Below, in pieces: positions 19,150 to 37,446 of a stretch of DNA of 64,000 nt. This DNA is from Diadophis punctatus similis (taxonomy: Eukaryota > Chordata > Lepidosauria > Squamata > Dipsadidae). Location: assembly GCA_023053685.1 (NCBI GenBank), contig JALIGW010000002.1, forward strand, positions 165,051,034-165,115,033. Direction: 5' to 3'. The notes beneath the pieces are model-generated. The model made no database searches. It worked only from the letters and a program-made list of their open reading frames with translations, and was not told the origin of the DNA. Position 1 is the stretch's first letter; the number at the start of each line of letters is the position of its first letter. The translations under genes and the position numbers were made by a program.

Positions 19150-20305
19150 ATACAGGTTATTATTTTTTTGATCTGTTAGATTCTCAGGGGAAAATCTGCC
19201 AAGGATTCTGACGTAAATGATATGAGAAAACATGTGGCTTCTAGTCAATTGATTTCCATAGAAGCTGCAGCCAAGGAGGAACAGGTAAACACTCTGTAAA
19301 GATATGTAAGCTTTTTCACTGGGAAAATCAGAAATGAGAAATCAGCTTGTGTGAACAATTGGACTCAGAATTGTCTATCCATTTGCAGAATGAAAAATGC
19401 TTGCAAAACAGATTCTTCTTCACATACTTAGCACCTCAAAACTTCTCTAAAAGTTCTGCTATATAAGTGAAAAATAGATTACATGATGAATTCACTGCAA
19501 AACCAAATGTTACTTCAGTCACCTTCAGCAATCTAACTAACTTACCTCATGTGTCATTATGATGCACACCAACATGTAGAATTCGTCAAAGCCAATCTCC
19601 CCTTTGCCATTCCAATCCAGTAAATCAAAGACCAGCATGATCTGAGATTTGCGCAGATTAGTTACATGACGAAGGAAGTAGTAAAACTGCAGATCTGAAA
19701 AACAATGTGGTGTTAAGCATTGTGTGTGCAAAGGATCTACTGTAGTTAATAAGACTATTAATAATAGTATATTGTACATTTTGAAATATCCAGATATGGG
19801 CTGCAAAAATCCAGAAGGTACAAAAAAAATTGGTTATATCTTATAGTAGCCATCTTCATTTTTGTTACCCAAATCTGGTAATTCTAATATACTGTATTCC
19901 ACTTTGTAATACAGCAGTTAATATTGATTGGATTTATACATAATGGTTTACTGAATAAGTGATAATATGTTTCCAACAACAGAATAATTAAAATCTAACA
20001 ACTGATTAACAGCAGACCAAATAAGAGTGGATGTCAGTATCTCAAAACAATATCTCAAAGACATTTTCCACACGGTACTGAAAAAGTTTATTTAAAATAT
20101 ATAATTTTACATTCCTGGCTCTAACTGCAACCTAAAATAAGTTGCACGGTGGTGTCACAGAATCAAAAAATCATGCTGCCTTAAATCAAATGAAGAGGCA
20201 TACATTCCTGGAAACAAGTATGAAAACCAGTTTTCCTAAATTTGGAAGCAGTCTGTCCTTTGCTCTACTTGAGACAGCCCAATGCTGCACTCCCAATCTG
20301 GCACC
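19150..20305. other. sequence around EFCAB9 exon 2, otherwise empty
   Basis: Contains exon 2 (19546-19694). The rest is AT-rich intron with no element I recognise. Confidence 0.6.
19546..19694 (-). CDS. EFCAB9: EFCAB9 coding exon 2 (canonical EF-hand)
   Basis: 149-nt minus-strand exon with acceptor ttgtttttcag|AT and donor GAG|gtaagt. It codes LQFYYFLRHVTNLRKSQIML then VFDLLDWNGKGEIGFDEFYM and ends MTHE. The loop D-W-N-G-K-G-E-I-G-F-D-E has D1, N3, K5, E7, I8, G9 and E12: an EF-hand-like loop with most ligands in place but Lys at position 5. This is the best-preserved calcium loop of the protein. Phase fits both neighbours (1 base carried in, 0 carried out). The open frame extends upstream of the acceptor into intron sequence, which is not coding. 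Confidence 0.93.
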
Positions 20306-20344
20306 TTCTAGATCAGGGGGTCTCCAATCTTGGCAACTTTAAGA

Positions 20345-20403
<59 letters not shown>

Positions 20404-20420
20404 CAACAACAACAACAACA
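20345..20420 (+). repeat. (ATC)n then (CAA)n microsatellite
   Basis: About 19 ATC units and 6 CAA units forming the tail of the antisense CR1 insertion. Confidence 0.95.
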
Positions 20421-21011
20421 GAGTTGGAAGAACCTTGGAGGTCTTCTAGTCCAACCCCCTGCTTAGGCAGGAAACCCTACACTACTTCAGACAAATGGTT
20501 ATCCAACATCTTCTTTAAAACTTCCAGTGTTGGAGCATTCACAACTTCTGGAGGCAAGCTGTTCCACGGATTGTTCTAACTGTCAGGAAATTTCTCCTTA
20601 GTTCTAAGTTACTTCTCTCCTTGTTTAGTTTCCACCCATTGCTTCTCAGGTGCTTTGGAGAATAGTTTGACTCCCTCTTCTTTGTGGCAACCCCTGAGAT
20701 ATTGGAACACCGCTATCATGTCTCCCCTGGTCCTTCTTTTCATTAAACTAGACATACCCAGTTCCTGCAACCATTCTTCATATGTTTTAGCCTCCAGTCT
20801 CCTAATCATCTTTGTTGCTCTTCTCTGCACTCTTTATAGAGTCTCAACATCCTTTTTACATCGTGGCGACCAAAACTGAATGAAGTATTCCAAGTGTGGC
20901 CTTACCAAGGCATTGTAAAGTGGTATTGACACTTCACGTGATCTTGATTCTATCCCTCTGTTAATGCAGCCTAGAACTGTGTTGGCTTTTTTGGCAGCTG
21001 CTGCACACTGC
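20345..21011 (-). mobile_element. CR1 LINE 3' fragment with microsatellite tail
   Basis: Minus-strand translation has MQRRATKMIRRLEAKTYEEW and RRTRGDMIAVFQYLRG, the CR1 ORF2 C-terminus; the 3' end reads TTGGACTAGAAGACCTCCAA. The tail runs into (GTT)n and (GAT)n. It has landed in the middle of a palindromic MITE whose halves and TSD lie on both sides (20314-21102). Confidence 0.88.
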
Positions 21012-21284
21012 TGTGGACTTCAACTTCCAGAGCAAAGCTGGCTGAGGAATTCTGGGAGTTGAAGTCCACAAGTCTTAAAGTTGCCAAGGTTGGAGACCCC
21101 TGTTCTAGATCAGATGGTTCTGAAACTCCTAGAATTCCCATCCCAGTTGCTATACAGTCTGGAATTCTGGGGGATTAGTTCCAAAGCATCCAGAGGGCAC
21201 CATGTTTGAAAAAGCTACACTATTTTGTGAAGAACTTCAAGTAAGTGCTTTACTCAGCATGGCTTCAAAGAACTTCTCCCAAAG

Positions 21285-21790
21285 GTGCTTTTCAAAAGGC
21301 AAGTGGACTTTGTTTTTTCCTTAAAGACTTTTCACTTCTCATCCAAGAAGCTTCTTCAGTTCTGGCTGAATTGTGGGGAATGGAGGGATTCTTAGCAGTC
21401 ATCTGGTCATTAGCACTCTGAAGGTCAGTTATTAGCTCTCTGAGACTTGTTGAGGCCACTTGGGGGTTTATCTTACCTTCAGGTTCACCTGAATCAGAAT
21501 GCAGGAGATAGGTGGTGTCACATCCCTCTCCCTCTGTTGAAAAAGGGCTGTTCAATGTTAACATAGATGGCCTCTTTTACCCCTCTTTTAAACCAGTGGT
21601 CCTCTTTCTTGAAGACAGCAAGGTCGACATTATGAACACCACTCATCTTCTGTCTACAACACAATCCTTTCAGCAGTGCCAAAAAGGTTCCACACCCATT
21701 TGCACTCCGATTCAGGTGAACCTGAAGGTACAGATAAACCCCCAAGTGGCCTCAATAACCAGATGACTGCTAAGAATATAACCTCTCCAA
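21285..21790. mobile_element. Penelope-like element remnant with inverted arms
   Basis: Left arm AAGGTGCTTTTCAAAAGGCA, then antisense CTTCTCATCCAAGAAGCTTC and GTTGAGGCCACTTGGGGGTT; right arm has the complement CCCAAGTGGCCTCAATAACC and ATTCAGGTGAACCTGAAGGT. The arm structure and the motif GAAGCTTCTTGGATGAGAAG are typical of Penelope-like retroelement terminal repeats. No RT or GIY-YIG frame remains. Confidence 0.7.
21326..21359 (-). ncRNA. decayed hammerhead-ribozyme motif of Penelope type
   Basis: On the minus strand: CTGAAGA, then a stem-loop CTTCT-TGGATG-AGAAG, then GAAA and AGTC. This is the order CUGANGA - helix II - GAAA - (helix III) - GUC of a minimal hammerhead. Penelope-like elements are known to carry such minimal, dimer-forming hammerheads with GAAACGUC; here C is replaced by A, so the palindromic helix III is broken. 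Self-cleavage is doubtful. Confidence 0.55.
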
Positions 21791-22104
21791 TTCCTTATCA
21801 ATCTACTGATTTTTGCCACAGAATTGTCACAATTAGATCAACTTTGAACTCCTAATTTCAGATAGGGGCTATGTTTGCATGATAGATGAACCTCGGTGTA
21901 GCCAGCCATATTTAACCTAGTAAGTTGTGCAAATTTAGCTTGTGTAGTTAGTTTATGCCTTAATATGTCACAGTAATCCACCATGATAATTGAGCTGAGT
22001 AAATTATGGCTGATTTAGCCACAGTTGAGTGTGTCTAGGAAATACAGCCACTGGGACAAATGAGAAAAAGTTAGTGGAATACACTAACAAGAAAGACATG
22101 TAAT

Positions 22105-22364
22105 CAGAGGTGGGTTCCTGCCTGTTTTTGCCGGTGCGGTTAATAGCTGTTGTTCGGCGCAGAGCCGAAGACGCTGCTGCCGTTCACGGCACGGGAGCTT
22201 TCCCTGGGCGCTTTCCCCGCCCGCATGGATGCCGCCAATTGCATTCTTTTGCCCTCTGCGCATGCAGAATGCTTTGGAAAGCCCCCACGCCGCGAACGGC
22301 AGCAGTGTCTTCGGCTCTGCGCCGAACAACAGCTATTAACCACACCGGCAGGAACCCACCTCTG
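22105..22364. mobile_element. full-length foldback hAT MITE
   Basis: Ends CAGAGGTGGGTTCCTGCC / GGCAGGAACCCACCTCTG; perfect 8-bp TSD CATGTAAT at 22097-22104 and 22365-22372. Long inverted arms continue inward (for example CGCAGAGCCGAAGACGCTGC and its near-complement), so most of the 260 bp can fold as one hairpin. Lies in EFCAB9 intron 1. Confidence 0.93.
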
Positions 22365-22608
22365 CATGTAATGCAATCTACTTGGGCTCATCTTTGATAG
22401 TTAACCTACAAGTATGTTAAACTGTTCAACATAGCAGTATCATTTGACTTCCAAGTCTGAAGATATTCAATGAGGTGTATTCTGTTTTCTCATTTCAATG
22501 AAGTTGAAAAGAAAACCCCAATACCTAAAGATCTTCAAAAGGAAATAATACAGTAATGATAATCCTATATTTCATTTTTATAGACTTTTTTTTAGCTTCC
22601 ATATCCTA

Positions 22609-23404
<796 letters not shown>

Positions 23405-23412
23405 ATCTACCA

Positions 23413-26119
<2,707 letters not shown>

Positions 26120-26553
26120 ATCTACCATATCTGCTACATAAGCGAGCTCTGAAGTTCCACATAGTTCCTCTAGATGTCTCTACTACATTATATTTGTCAA
26201 CATTTCTTTTTAAAAAAAATAACAAACATTTCAATGGCTAAATTTGGATGCAAGATTAAAAATGAAATTAAAAATATTCTTTAAAGTACTAAAAATCTTT
26301 TGAGATAGCCAAATTTGACTTTTCTTGTCCAAGATTTTGCCAAATTCAGGCAGAAAGACAAAACAAATTTTTTGGGGGGTGGGATGGGCAGTTTCCAACA
26401 AGACAGGCATCTCATACAGTAGAATCAGAGGGCCAAAACTCACAAGATGTTAATATTCAAGAAAGAACATGAAGATCTTATGAGCTTTGGCACTTCGACG
26501 ACATGTTAAAGACACGTTCTGCTCCAAATACAGGACCCTCTCAGATCATATAC

Positions 26554-26981
26554 CAGTGATGGCGAACCTTTTTATCCTCGGCTGCCGAAATAGTGCGCGT
26601 GCATGCTGTCCCACGTGCATGCGTGCCCATACCCATAATTCAAAGCCCCCCACTCGCCCCACCCCCCTGCACATGCATGCGTGACCCCCCCACTGCCCCA
26701 TTTCCCGACTTCCAGTGGGCTTGGTAGGCCCGTTTTCTGCCCTCCCCAGGCTCCAGAGGCTTTCTTGGAGCTTGGGTAGGGCGAAAACACTCCCCCCCCC
26801 CGCCACTCTGGAGGCCCTCCGGAGGCCGAAATTGCCCTCCCAGAACCTCCGAGTGAGCTAAAAATCAGCTGGCCGGCACGCACATGCGCGCTGGAGCTGA
26901 GCTAGGGCAATGGCTCGCATGCCGGCAGATAAGGCTCGGCGTGCCACCTGTGGCACGCGTGCCATAGGTTCGCCATCACAG
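26554..26981. mobile_element. hAT MITE, GGCGAACC family
   Basis: Ends CAGTGATGGCGAACCT / AGGTTCGCCATCACAG; perfect 8-bp TSD TCATATAC at 26546-26553 and 26982-26989. Right arm GCCACCTGTGGCACGCGTGC is shared with the copies at 5.3, 37.8 and 55.3 kb. Confidence 0.93.
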
Positions 26982-27282
26982 TCATATACTCTCTTAGGCT
27001 ACATCTACTGCTAACCTCCCTTATGTGATTACTAGTCATGCTGGATAGATTTATAGGAATTGAGGCCCAAACATCTGGACATAACTTTGCCCATTTGTAG
27101 AAGGAATATAATACAGCAGTTAATTTGAAGGCTTGGCTTTCTGCAGAATGTCAGAGTCTATTTACCAAAAGTGAGTGAGGGGAAAGATGGGGTATTTTTA
27201 AGGGATGAAATGAGTGCCTTGCAAGGGCCCCCATCATTTTTTTAGAACATTTTGGTTACATTTTGGCCCATTAATTTCAAAA

Positions 27283-27284
<2 letters not shown>

Positions 27285-27364
<80 letters not shown>

Positions 27365-27380
27365 ATGTATGTATGTATGA
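27285..27380 (+). repeat. (GT)n-(ATGT)n microsatellite
   Basis: About 30 GT units followed by about 8 ATGT units. Confidence 0.95.
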
Positions 27381-29228
27381 TGCAGGTATATATTTGTGTA
27401 TGTATATAGCATGTGTATATGAGTGTATGTATGTGTTTGGGCAGATATACACTTTCTCTTGAGAGCAGGCAACAGAATTTCATTTTTAAGTTGGGCCGGT
27501 GTGCTCGCAGTAAAAAAAATGACAATAAAGTTATCTTATCTATCTTATCTTATACTGGTTGACTACGTGCCGCTCTCCACTCATGCATTCTGTCCTATAG
27601 TATAAATGTAGAATTGTCTGTCCTATATGCTGCAAATAAGTTTATAAATCTTATTTTCAAAGCTGCTGAATCAATGGAAGCAACAATACCGCAAGTCTTC
27701 TATTAGTTCCTGATGTCATAATAGGGACTGTAAACTGACATATTGGAATCACAAAGACTTAGATTATGTTCTCACAACAGATACTGTACCATAGATTAGA
27801 TACAGTAAATTAACACAGAATCCTGGATTCACACAATAGCTAAACCACTCTGGCTGAACTTGCCAAATGAGTCAGCCTAGTCTTAATGTGACTATAAACT
27901 GGGTATGAAAGAAGCAAAAGATAAAATAGTAGGGTCAGGGAAGGGTTTTTTGGAAGAGAGGCTCAGCAGCAACCAAAAACTGGCTACACAGAATCTTTGA
28001 CTATTTAACCCTTCTGCCACACTGGGATTGTGTGGACTTGGATGACACTGGACATTTCTTTTCTAGTGGCCCACTTATGAGCATTTCCATATCAGCCATT
28101 CAGAGCAACTTCCAGTGTCATCTAACCTTCATTATGCCAAACTAACAATTGTTTTCTCTAACTTCAATAATTGGCTGGATAATGCTATCAAGATGCTCCT
28201 GACAGCATCTAGCTGGGAACTTAAAACTTGGAACATATGCAGCAAAGGCAAAAGCAACAGTATATATACATAATAGAAGTTTAACCAAATTTAAGAATGG
28301 TTCCCATACTGTATATAACAACACACATCAAGGTATACAAGCATTATTACTTACAGTGAGATTTGTAAGAGGATTTAAATGCCCGTAATAGTGCAAATCA
28401 ACAGATATATATATTTAAAAAAAAACCTCAGTTGTTCCTTCCCCCTTTTCTTTTTGGTATTTAATTCTTGATAAATCTGTATTGATTATCTATTTTGCCC
28501 TTTTATTAACTATAAGATAGCGTACACATACATAGATGCACACAAAATTATTAAGTAATTACATAATGAAGTAATCAGTTCAAAACCAAAACCTTATTAT
28601 ATAATAATTACTTTGTGGTCTGTAATATTCTCTTTTATAAAGTATTATATACATTTTTGGATGAAAAAGTCAAATATTGTAATGTTATGCTTGCAATAAT
28701 TACCATCCTAAATTGTAATTAATATTGATAGTGTTTTTTCTCTTTACTATTCTGTTGTTTGGACAATTTAGGGAAATAAACAATTACAATATAACTAAAC
28801 AAAATTTAAAATATTAATATTATATGATGATGTTCGTCCATCGTATTCAAAGAGGACTTTGGCATCTATCAATTGGGGGTGGGATGTCAAGACTTGCGAG
28901 TGAATTGGATTAAAGTGAGGGAGAGATGCGCATAGTCAACCTCACTCTCTCTTCCCAGATTCCATCTTGCTCCAAATAGCAGGACAATATATCCTTGTAT
29001 TGAAGCAATATAATTATCAAAACTTAAAGCAATATACTGTAATAAAAAGGGGCAGAAAAGATGCTATAAATTCTAGAGGTTGCTAACTATCAATTAAGGG
29101 GACATAAAATCCATCCTCATTATAGTTTTGTCTGCATAACAATGGCCAATTAGAAGTTATCCCACTTCTTGTTACAATCCTATTGCAAGTTTGAAAGGCT
29201 TAAAATGCAGCACACTTCCAATAAAGTT

Positions 29229-29609
29229 CAGGTAGTCCTCAACCTACAACAGTTTAACGACTGTTCAAAGTTACAAGAGCATTGCAAAAAGTGACTTATC
29301 ACTCTTTTTCATACTTACGACCATTGCAACATCCCCAGTCATGTGATCCAAATTCAGAAGCTTGACAACTGATTCATACTTATAACGGTTGCAGTGTCCT
29401 GAGGTCATGTGATCCTCTTTTGTGACCTTCTGACAAGCAAAGCCAATGGGGAAGCTAGATTCACTTAACAACCGTGTCATTAACTTAAGACCTGCAGTGA
29501 TCCACTTAACAACTGTGGCAAGAAAGTGAGACAAAATTTGCTTAATGAATGACTCACTTAGCAACAGAAATTTTGGGCTCAATTGTGACCGTAAGTCGAG
29601 GACTACCTG
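29229..29609. mobile_element. DNA element (CAGGTAGTCCTCGACTTACG family)
   Basis: Ends CAGGTAGTCCTCAACCTAC / GTAAGTCGAGGACTACCTG are inverted; interior GTCATGTGATC repeats are typical of this common squamate repeat. TA follows the right end; the left flank is TT. Confidence 0.78.
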
Positions 29610-30039
29610 TAGTCACACATTGCATTAATACAAATAGGCAGCAAGCTACATCACAACTTAACTTTATGGATGAACCATGTCTGCTTAAACAATTCTGAAC
29701 TAGCTGTGTGTAATCTACTACTTTGTCAATATCATACTCTACTCATGCTGAAGCGTATTCTGGTTTGCTTGATCCCAGTTTCCTACATTGGCCACACAAA
29801 ACTGGGTTTGTATAACTTGCTAATCTAGTTTATAAGGCATTGGAGAGCACCTACTACTCTTTTCACAATAGTCTTACTAACTGACAGGCATTTCCAACCT
29901 ACTGTTATTTAAAGCACTTGGGCTGTCCTAGACAACCATTATTTTCTCTGAGCAATTCAGGAAATCGTGTCTTACTCACCCCATCTCTATCCCAACTCAG
30001 CCTGACAATTTTCAGAAAATCACATTCAAGGGCATGATT
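29610..30039. other. STK10 upstream flank
   Basis: AT-rich transition into the CpG island; a minus frame at 30147-29905 has no recognisable product. Confidence 0.5.
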
Positions 30040-33372
<3,333 letters not shown>

Positions 33373-33443
33373 ACAATTTGTATGATAAAGCTGCTTGCTC
33401 TGGTTATGAAAAACAGAGCAAGCAGCTTTATTATACAAATTGT
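33373..33443. repeat. isolated perfect-type hairpin, 30-bp arms
   Basis: Arms ACAATTTGTATGATAAAGCT+GCTTGCTCTG (33373-33402) and its inverse (33414-33443) pair with one G/A difference across an 11-nt spacer GTTATGAAAAA. No TSD or known MITE end is visible. Confidence 0.9.
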
Positions 33444-33889
33444 ATATATCTTTTATAGCATCTAACTATAAAAGAGATCACAATAGTAGACAAATGAGGA
33501 ATCTAAGGAGTTTTATGTTTTTTGAGGCCTTCTGTAACATATTCTCTTTCAATGGAAATACACTGAAATTTGGAGAGTTGTTACTTGCAGCTTTTTCAAG
33601 TCCAGTCAAGATCACTTTCTGGATAGTTCAAGGATAAGCATATGGCATGTCAAGGGTTCTAGGCTATACTGGGTGCCTTATGATATTATCAGTCAGAACT
33701 GGTTTCATTATTCCTTGAATTATCTGATATGAGTGGCATCTTTGTCTTTGGTGATAGAATAGATAGATAGATTAGGAGAAACATGGAGAACCTAATTTAT
33801 TCTAGGAAGGATACAATAAGTTCTGGACCCCTGCAGAACCTGTCCATTGCACTGGATGATAAAAGAGCTTTGAAGCAGAAGCCTGATCA

Positions 33890-34990
33890 ATAGTTGACTG
33901 GGGAGGAGAGAGAAGTCATATCCACAGCCATTCATTTGCAAGGTGCCTCAAGGCTCAAAGCTCTCTTCCTTCTCCTGTTTTTGACATCTACATGAAACCA
34001 GATCATCAATTGTTCAGAATCATTAGTATGCTGATGATATTCAACTGTATATTCAATACTGGGGTGCGTAGGTGAAGCTATTGTTGTGCTGACCCAATGT
34101 TTGGAGGCTGTTCAGGTGCAAGGGGCAAAACATACTTTTCAACTCAGTCCTAACAAGACTGAATGGCTGTGCCTATTTGTCCCCCCTCCCTCCCCCCCCC
34201 CAGGGTCAGGGACATTTCCATTATTGGTCTTGGATGGGGTTATACTTCCCATTCCATACTGGTGCATAGCTTGGGTGTCCTTCTTGACTTGCAGCTATTG
34301 CAGCTATGGTTGGGAGACTCTTTGCAAAGGTTGATTTTGTGTAGCAGTTGTGCCCCTTCCTTCACCAGGAGGCCCTTCAGGCAGTTACTAAAGCCCTTGT
34401 TACTTTTGATGGTTGCAATGTGCTCAACATGGGAATGCCTTTGAAGAGCATCTAGAAGCTACAACCGGTACAAAATATACTATAACAGCAAAAGCAGTAA
34501 CAAGTGCTTCTTGGTATCTGTGATTGCTGCTATGGGAAGTGCATTGATGCTCAGTTGGGTTCAGTATAAGCTGTCCATCAATTATCTTCATGGTATAGTG
34601 CCTGCTTATCTGAGAGACTGCTTATCTCCAACTTTTTTTTTTATCGGCCAAGTATGTTCCAGCAGAATGAGTGTGCTCCAGGTCCCCTCTATTAAATATT
34701 GTCATCTTACAGGACCAAGGGAGCATGTCTTCTCTGTCACACAACCACTGTCCTCTGGACAAGATCCCACCACAGGGATAGACAGTGTCCTCTCTCCTGG
34801 GGTTCCCAAAAAGCTCTTAAGATCTGGCTTTGGTTTCCAGTCTGAGATTGATGTATTTGTGTGGAGCTTGGACTGGCTTGTTATTGAGCTGCTTTAGTCC
34901 GGGCTGCCTGTGAGGTGTGATGTTTTTAACCTTTTTACTGTTTTTTTGTATTTGTAAGCTGCCTGGAGTGGGTAGCTATAATAAATTTTA
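33890..34990 (+). mobile_element. degraded CR1/L2-type LINE fragment
   Basis: Frames hold eroded RT pieces: GGTGCCTCAAGGCTC (GVPQGS), TATGCTGATGATATTCAACT (YADDIQL), QLSPNKTEWLCL and HSLGVLLDLQL. It ends in AAGCTGCCTGGAGTGGGTAG and AATAAATTTTAAATAA. Multiple frameshifts make it a dead copy. Confidence 0.75.
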
Positions 34991-35151
34991 AATAATAGTT
35001 ATCTGAGAAAATCATTCTGTTAACACGTAGGGGGCAAAAAAATCATGCCGCCTTTTCCATTGCACTGGGAGGCTTCAGAACTTGATGGCTGAAATAATGG
35101 AAATTTGCTTGTCTGTTATGCGATCATCACCCTGCCCTCCTTTGGGGGAGG

Positions 35152-35532
35152 CAGGGGTGAAATTCTCCAGGTTCTGACAGGTTTTATAGAACCGGTGGCG
35201 GTGATTATGCGCAGTTCAGAGAACCGGCAAATTGCACCACTAACTGGCCCTGCCCTGCCCCACCCCTTCCACTCACTCCTTCTCTCCTCCTTCTCGGGCT
35301 CATACACACAGAGCAAACATGAGAAGGAGGCGAGAAGCAGCCAAGTTGAACGCTAGAAGACTTGGCCAAACTTTTCTGTCCATTCTGTGGGCATGGCTTG
35401 GTGGGGTGCCGCCGCCCCACCTTGCCGTGAGTGACGTCAAGTTGGCCACGCCCACTCAGCCACATGATTTCCCCACCACCACCAAGCCACGCTCACAGAA
35501 CTGGTAGGGGAAAAATTTGAATGACACCCCTG
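35152..35532. mobile_element. nonautonomous hAT element
   Basis: Ends CAGGGGTGAAATTCTCC / TGAATGACACCCCTG, interior with GAACCGGTGGCGG and GTTGGCCACGCCCACTCAGC. No clear TSD (flanks are G-rich), so boundaries rest on the TIRs. Confidence 0.78.
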
Positions 35533-36322
35533 GGAAGGGGGGTATTTGCCAAACATGCATTGAAAATAGTTGTTGGTCCACTACCATCTAGTTCAGCCTT
35601 CGTCACCCTATTACCCCCTAGATATTCTGCGACTAGAATTCCATGGCAGCGGGCGAGACAGTGAGAAACACTGGCCTAGTTGATAGGGCCTCAATGCAGT
35701 AGATTTAAAATGAAGAAGTTGGGCTATGTTCATTGACTTTCTGAAAACAATATTATCCTTTCTAGAAAAATAAAGAATGATATAATGGCCCTAGAAATTG
35801 TAACTCAACTATCTTACAAAGAGAGCTTCCAGCTTCAGTCTCCTTCTCCTATCTGGCTATTAAGACGAGACTTGTCCAAAGAAGCACATCTCTTATTTCG
35901 CAAATAGATTCTGCCAAGACAAGTACACAATACGTGCTTATTATTAAATAGAAAATGAGCAGAATTTGATAGTAAAGAATGTTCATTGTAGAATGCCATT
36001 TAATGAAAGTTTCTGCTTTCAAGGAACCAGATCTTCATCAAGATGCATGCTAATATAATCCTTAAAAAAAAAAAACAACCATCTAAACAAATGGAGTTTT
36101 ATTTCTTGACTAGACGTGGTCAATTCTTGGTATTGTACAAAATCCCTGGGAGACCTGTTCCCAATTCCCTTCTCCCTATCTGATGAGCAGGAAACATGTC
36201 TTTGTTTTCCTACCAATATTTGGTTCCTGCTATTAATATCAGTGGGAGACAACTGATTTTTGAAGAGAGTGACTAGGAAGAAGACTCCAAGAGGTTAGAG
36301 CATTGATCTGTTTTCTGGAACT
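35533..36322. other. STK10 intron 1 segment, nothing recognised
   Basis: AT-rich intron; a short piece near 35590-35670 (TTCAGCCTTCGTCACCCTAT) may be an eroded hAT. Confidence 0.5.
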
Positions 36323-36324
36323 TA

Positions 36325-36727
36325 CCATATTTTTCGGAGTATAAGACACACCTTCCCCCCCCCTAAAAGAGGCTGAAAATTTGGGTGTGTCTTATACTCT
36401 GAATGTAGCTTTTTTGAAGCTTTTTTTTCCAGCCCTAACGAGGTGCTAACGATCTTCCCGGCTTGCAGGATTTTTTCCATTGCTACTTCCTCTGAAGAAG
36501 TTTTTTTCCAGCCTTAAGTCTTTGCAGGCTTGTTTTCATTGCTATTCCCTCTGAATAAGGTTTTTTCAGCCCTAACCAGGGGATAAAATAATGTGCTGAA
36601 GCTGACCAGACTAAGGACGCTAGCCAGATGAATACCTGGTAGGTAGATTTCCCCCCCCCCTAATTTTCCTCCCCCAAAACTAAGGTGCATCTATACTCCG
36701 GTGCATCTTATACTCCGAAAAATGTGG
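36325..36727. mobile_element. TA-flanked DNA element (CCGTATTTTTCGG family)
   Basis: Ends CCATATTTTTCGGAGTATAA / TTATACTCCGAAAAATGTGG with TA on both sides (36323-36324, 36728-36729). Contains paired GTGTGTCTTATACTC-like subterminal repeats and a short internal tandem (TTTTTTCCAGCC/TTTTTTCAGCC variants). The exact superfamily is not assigned. Confidence 0.85.
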
Positions 36728-36951
36728 TAGTTATCATGTAGGCAATAATCACATTGTAATGGAAATATCAAGAAAGATACATTTGAGGAAAAATTATCAT
36801 AAGGATTATAAAAGAAATGATTATTACGTCCTGAAATATAGTCAGTTACATTTTTTCAGTTTACTTTTGTTAATTCAGTCCAAAATCAGCTCAAAATTCT
36901 GTGAAGTCACAGTCTTCCAAGAAATAAATATTTCATAGTTCTTACTTACTT

Positions 36952-37367
36952 TTGGTAGGCAGGATTGGAAGACATATTATGTGGGTGTCTAAGACTTGCA
37001 GAATACTCAGATGCCTATAACATCATTTTAAACAGTTAAATAACAGTTATTTGTTATTATAAAACAGTATTTAAAATATAAAGTGTGTACTGCCTATCAG
37101 ATTTTTTTTGCATCCTTTGCAATCCATTGGTCGGCATTCTATCAAAAGTATACACAAAATTGGTATACTTGGTAGGCAGGATTGGAAGACATATTATGTA
37201 GGTGTCTAAGACTTGCAGAATACTCAGATGCTTATAACATCATTTTAAACAGTCTTTGTTATTATAAAACAATATTTAAAATATAAAGTGTGTACTGCCT
37301 ATCAGATTTTTTTTGCATCCTTTGCAATCCATTGGCCGGCATTCTATTGAACGTATACACAAAATTG
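36952..37367 (+). repeat. two-copy local tandem duplication, about 217-bp period
   Basis: Segment 36952-37163 is repeated at 37169-37367 (for example TTGGTAGGCAGGATTGGAAG, GTGTACTGCCTATCAGATTT and GCATCCTTTGCAATCCATTG in both). Copy 2 has a deletion of roughly 15-20 bp around TAAATAACAGTTATTTG and a handful of substitutions. In STK10 intron 1. Confidence 0.93.
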
Positions 37368-37446
37368 TATTGCTGTATTACTTTCCCCGTAGACAGGATT
37401 GTCACTAGTGAACTATACTATCCTTTCGTGTCACTAGTTATTATTG

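Larger units (their letters stand above)
20314..21102. mobile_element. palindromic hAT MITE split by CR1
   Basis: Left 31 bp (CAGGGGGTCTCCAATCTTGG...) and right 90 bp (GTGGACTTCAACTTCCAGAG to TTGGAGACCCCTG) are the two ends of one foldback MITE with perfect 8-bp TSD TTCTAGAT at 20306-20313 and 21103-21110. The CR1 copy sits in between. Confidence 0.88.
26128..29228. other. intergenic sequence between EFCAB9 and STK10
   Basis: Holds the hAT at 26554, the GT microsatellite and, near 28830-28985, a block (TCAAAGAGGACTTTGGCATC, ACTCTCTCTTCCCAGATTCC) that looks like an interspersed squamate repeat of unknown class. The rest is AT-rich with no gene. Confidence 0.5.

Noticed and set aside
20345..20420. 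CRISPR-like or satellite array
   Set aside because: Simple trinucleotide repeat at a LINE tail.
27214..27525. Frames rich in Cys-Val or His-Thr
   Set aside because: Translations of the GT/ATGT microsatellite.
28142..28324. 60-codon minus frame as an alternative EFCAB9 first exon
   Set aside because: No resemblance to the EFCAB9 N-terminus; the exon at 22614-22749 matches and splices in phase.
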